6,449 nucleotides of DNA from Acidobacteriaceae bacterium (GTDB taxonomy: Bacteria; Acidobacteriota; Terriglobia; Terriglobales; Acidobacteriaceae). The notes under the pieces were generated by a model, which saw only the letters and a list, made by a program, of their open reading frames with translations, was not told where the DNA came from and ran no database searches. Location of the stretch: contig WQYS01000141.1 of the NCBI GenBank assembly GCA_009781125.1, positions 1 to 6,449 of the forward strand, read 5' to 3'. This document shows, piece by piece, positions 4,833-6,449 of this stretch. Position 1 is the first letter of the stretch; the number at the start of each line of letters is the position of its first letter. A program made the translations under genes and the position numbers.

Positions 4833-6449
4833 TCAGACTCTCCTGGCCAACTCGACCGGTGGTGTGTTCCAACCCTCGACAATCAGCTTCGCTGCGCGCT
4901 GCGGCTTGACGCGAGTTAGGTCGATATCGATGCGAATACGTTCCTGTGCCGCCATCGAAACATAGTTGTCAGAATAAAGGACCGGGGCCAGCAATTGGCC
5001 GGTTGCCTCGTCCACCAGCTTCAGGCGAACCATCAAGGCTATACCCGGCGACGAATTCACCAGATCGACCTTCAGGTGCCCATCCTTTGCTGCACTGACC
5101 GTTCCGGTTACGCTGGCCTGCGGCATATGCTCCAGCGCTTCGTACTTCCACTCTTCTTTGCCGCGCCAGTAGAAGTTTGTAGAAAGCAACTTGCCTGCGG
5201 CGTCCTTCAGCGCCAGACGGATGAAATGCACGTTCGACAGAGGCTTGGCCTTGTCTTCTTCAAATAGCGTCATGCAGTCTTTGGCGCTATTGGCAGGGCA
5301 ATCAACGTGCGCAGTCCGCGTCTCGGCCAGAGTGCCATTGAGGTTGTAAACAGCGGCTTCGGCAGAGAGTCCTTTCAGCTCGGCAAAGCTGTGATTGATC
5401 GCCTTCACCTGGTTGGTCACTGCGTTCCACTGGATGTGGACAGGCTCGCACGCCTTGCGGCAGGCAAAGTAGACTGCGGTTGGCTCCAGGTAGTAGTCAT
5501 ACGTGTTCCACGCCAGCGACGGCCACGCCGGATTGCTCATCCATATCATCAAGCCGGTGCAGTCGTTCCACAGGCGATCGTTCCAGGACTCATAGATGGC
5601 TTTGAAGACCTCCATATTCACCATCTGCGCCTTGCGGCAGAAGTCTTCAATTCCCGTGGGCTCGCCGTAGCCTGCAATGGCCTTTTCGGTGGCGACGCTC
5701 AGGCCTGGATTTCCCTCGGTTCCCAGCCACCAGTCGTGCAGGCCCCACATCTCGTTTACCGGCCACAGCTTGTCGTGAGGCATCATGCGCCTCATGCTCT
5801 CCACCACAGGAATCGTGTGCGATCCCAGCTCCGGACGGAAACCATAGGCCAGGTTTTTGAAGAAAAAGCTCGGCGGCTCCGCCTCGTAGGGGCCATCGCC
5901 GCTGGTGGGCGGCGTCTGCGTCGAGCTGTGCAGGAACAGCCTCGTTCCGTCGAGCGACTCGGCCATCAGCGGCATCTCGGAGAGCATCGGATCCTGGGGC
6001 ATGGTCTCGTTGGCCGTGCACCAGAGCATCACGCAGGCATGATTGCGGCGGCGCAGAAAGCGGTCGCGCGCGTTGGCCAGCCACATAATAGGATCGTCGG
6101 GCATCAGGCTGTTCGCTATGCCGAACTCCTCCCAGACCAGCAATCCATACTCGTCGCAGATCTCGTAGAACTCCGTCTTATCGAGATTTCCGCTCCAGTT
6201 GCGGATGAGGTTGAAGTTCATCTCCTTTTCCATGCGCAGGCGGCTTTCGTAGCCCCGGCGGTCGCAGCGGAGCATTCCCTCATCCATTCCCCAGTTGACT
6301 CCGCGTATAAAGATGCGCTGGCCGTTGCACAACAGCATCAGCGGATCGTCCTTGCGGGTGCCCCCTGAACTGTCGAGTTGCTGATCGACGTCAGCGACGT
6401 GGTTGGATAGACTTCCGGTGTCCCATCGAGTCAGAGACTTCTGGTTATA
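4833..6449 (-). CDS. Glycoside hydrolase family 2 enzyme, beta-mannosidase / exo-glucosaminidase-like (5' end missing)
   Basis: The frame is open from the right edge (first codon 6449-6447, YNQKSLTRW) to the TGA at 4835-4833: 538 visible residues, 3' part of the gene. An ATG at 6338 is internal, because the 37 codons before it are open and lead into the conserved NGQRIFIRGVNWG entry to the GH2 TIM barrel. Counting from the edge, WCTANE gives the acid/base pair N147-E148, and FRPELGSHTIPVVES gives the probable nucleophile E207, in the form seen in endo-beta-mannosidases and exo-beta-glucosaminidases of GH2. FNLIRNWSG and YGLLVWEEFG are further barrel motifs. After about residue 330 come beta-rich Ig-like domains. 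The N-terminal sugar-binding and first Ig-like domains, and any signal peptide, are outside the window. Exact substrate (mannoside or glucosaminide) cannot be fixed. It is convergent with the partition cassette and unrelated to it. Confidence 0.9.
   Translation of the reverse strand, partial: YNQKSLTRWDTGSLSNHVADVDQQLDSSGGTRKDDPLMLLCNGQRIFIRGVNWGMDEGMLRCDRRGYESRLRMEKEMNFNLIRNWSGNLDKTEFYEICDEYGLLVWEEFGIANSLMPDDPIMWLANARDRFLRRRNHACVMLWCTANETMPQDPMLSEMPLMAESLDGTRLFLHSSTQTPPTSGDGPYEAEPPSFFFKNLAYGFRPELGSHTIPVVESMRRMMPHDKLWPVNEMWGLHDWWLGTEGNPGLSVATEKAIAGYGEPTGIEDFCRKAQMVNMEVFKAIYESWNDRLWNDCTGLMIWMSNPAWPSLAWNTYDYYLEPTAVYFACRKACEPVHIQWNAVTNQVKAINHSFAELKGLSAEAAVYNLNGTLAETRTAHVDCPANSAKDCMTLFEEDKAKPLSNVHFIRLALKDAAGKLLSTNFYWRGKEEWKYEALEHMPQASVTGTVSAAKDGHLKVDLVNSSPGIALMVRLKLVDEATGQLLAPVLYSDNYVSMAAQERIRIDIDLTRVKPQRAAKLIVEGWNTPPVELARRV

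Noticed and set aside
6336..6338. ATG at 6338 as the start of the GH2 gene
   Set aside because: The frame is open for 37 codons beyond it to the window edge, and a start there would lack the N-terminal domains found in all GH2 enzymes of this type; no ribosome binding site precedes it.
5307..6368. Open frame of 353 codons on the plus strand opposite the GH2 gene
   Set aside because: The GH2 reading has catalytic motifs in the right order; the opposite frame is rich in Arg, Ala, Val and His without motifs, as expected of a shadow.

Overview
The window looks like part of a bacterial mobile or plasmid-derived element lying against an ordinary metabolic gene. No rRNA, tRNA, transposase, integrase, replication initiator or CRISPR array is visible. 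Gene density, GC-rich codon use and strong AGGAGG-type ribosome binding sites are bacterial. The combination of ArdC, AbiE, a ParA cassette and a GH2 enzyme would fit a soil bacterium, perhaps an acidobacterium, but the sequence alone does not establish the taxon and this is a weak inference.

Layout. (1) 1-813 (+): 3' part of an ArdC-type antirestriction protein with a zincin metallopeptidase domain; its start is left of the window. (2) 837-925: two back-to-back perfect hairpins, the first followed by seven T, ending that transcription unit. (3) 947-3115 (-): a compact three-gene operon. A DUF6088/AbiEi-like antitoxin (2510-3115) overlaps an AbiEii nucleotidyltransferase toxin (1476-2513) by ATGA, and a calcineurin-like phosphoesterase (947-1471) follows 4 nt later. 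Its promoter lies inside a 10-bp inverted repeat, the layout expected for antitoxin autorepression. (4) 3116-3581: a 466-bp non-coding control region. It holds that promoter, a 33-bp palindrome followed at once by a 10-bp palindrome, a branched hairpin of about 114 bp, and an array of 10-bp units in helical phase running into the next promoter. (5) 3582-4594 (+): a two-gene partition cassette, a small ParA ATPase and a ribbon-helix-helix partner overlapping by one base (TAATG). (6) 4595-4832: an AT-rich spacer with weak inverted repeats. (7) 4833-6449 (-): 3' part of a glycoside hydrolase family 2 gene, open to the right edge.

How the genes may work together. ArdC would protect incoming DNA from host restriction, AbiE would penalise loss of the element or act in phage defence, and ParA with its RHH partner would segregate it. 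All three are maintenance functions of a plasmid, integrative element or plasmid-derived island. The GH2 gene is convergent with the partition cassette and functionally unrelated, so the 4595-4832 spacer may be the edge of the element or the edge of a cargo gene. The most interesting parts are the phosphoesterase as a possible third member of the AbiE operon and the unusually structured control region before parA.
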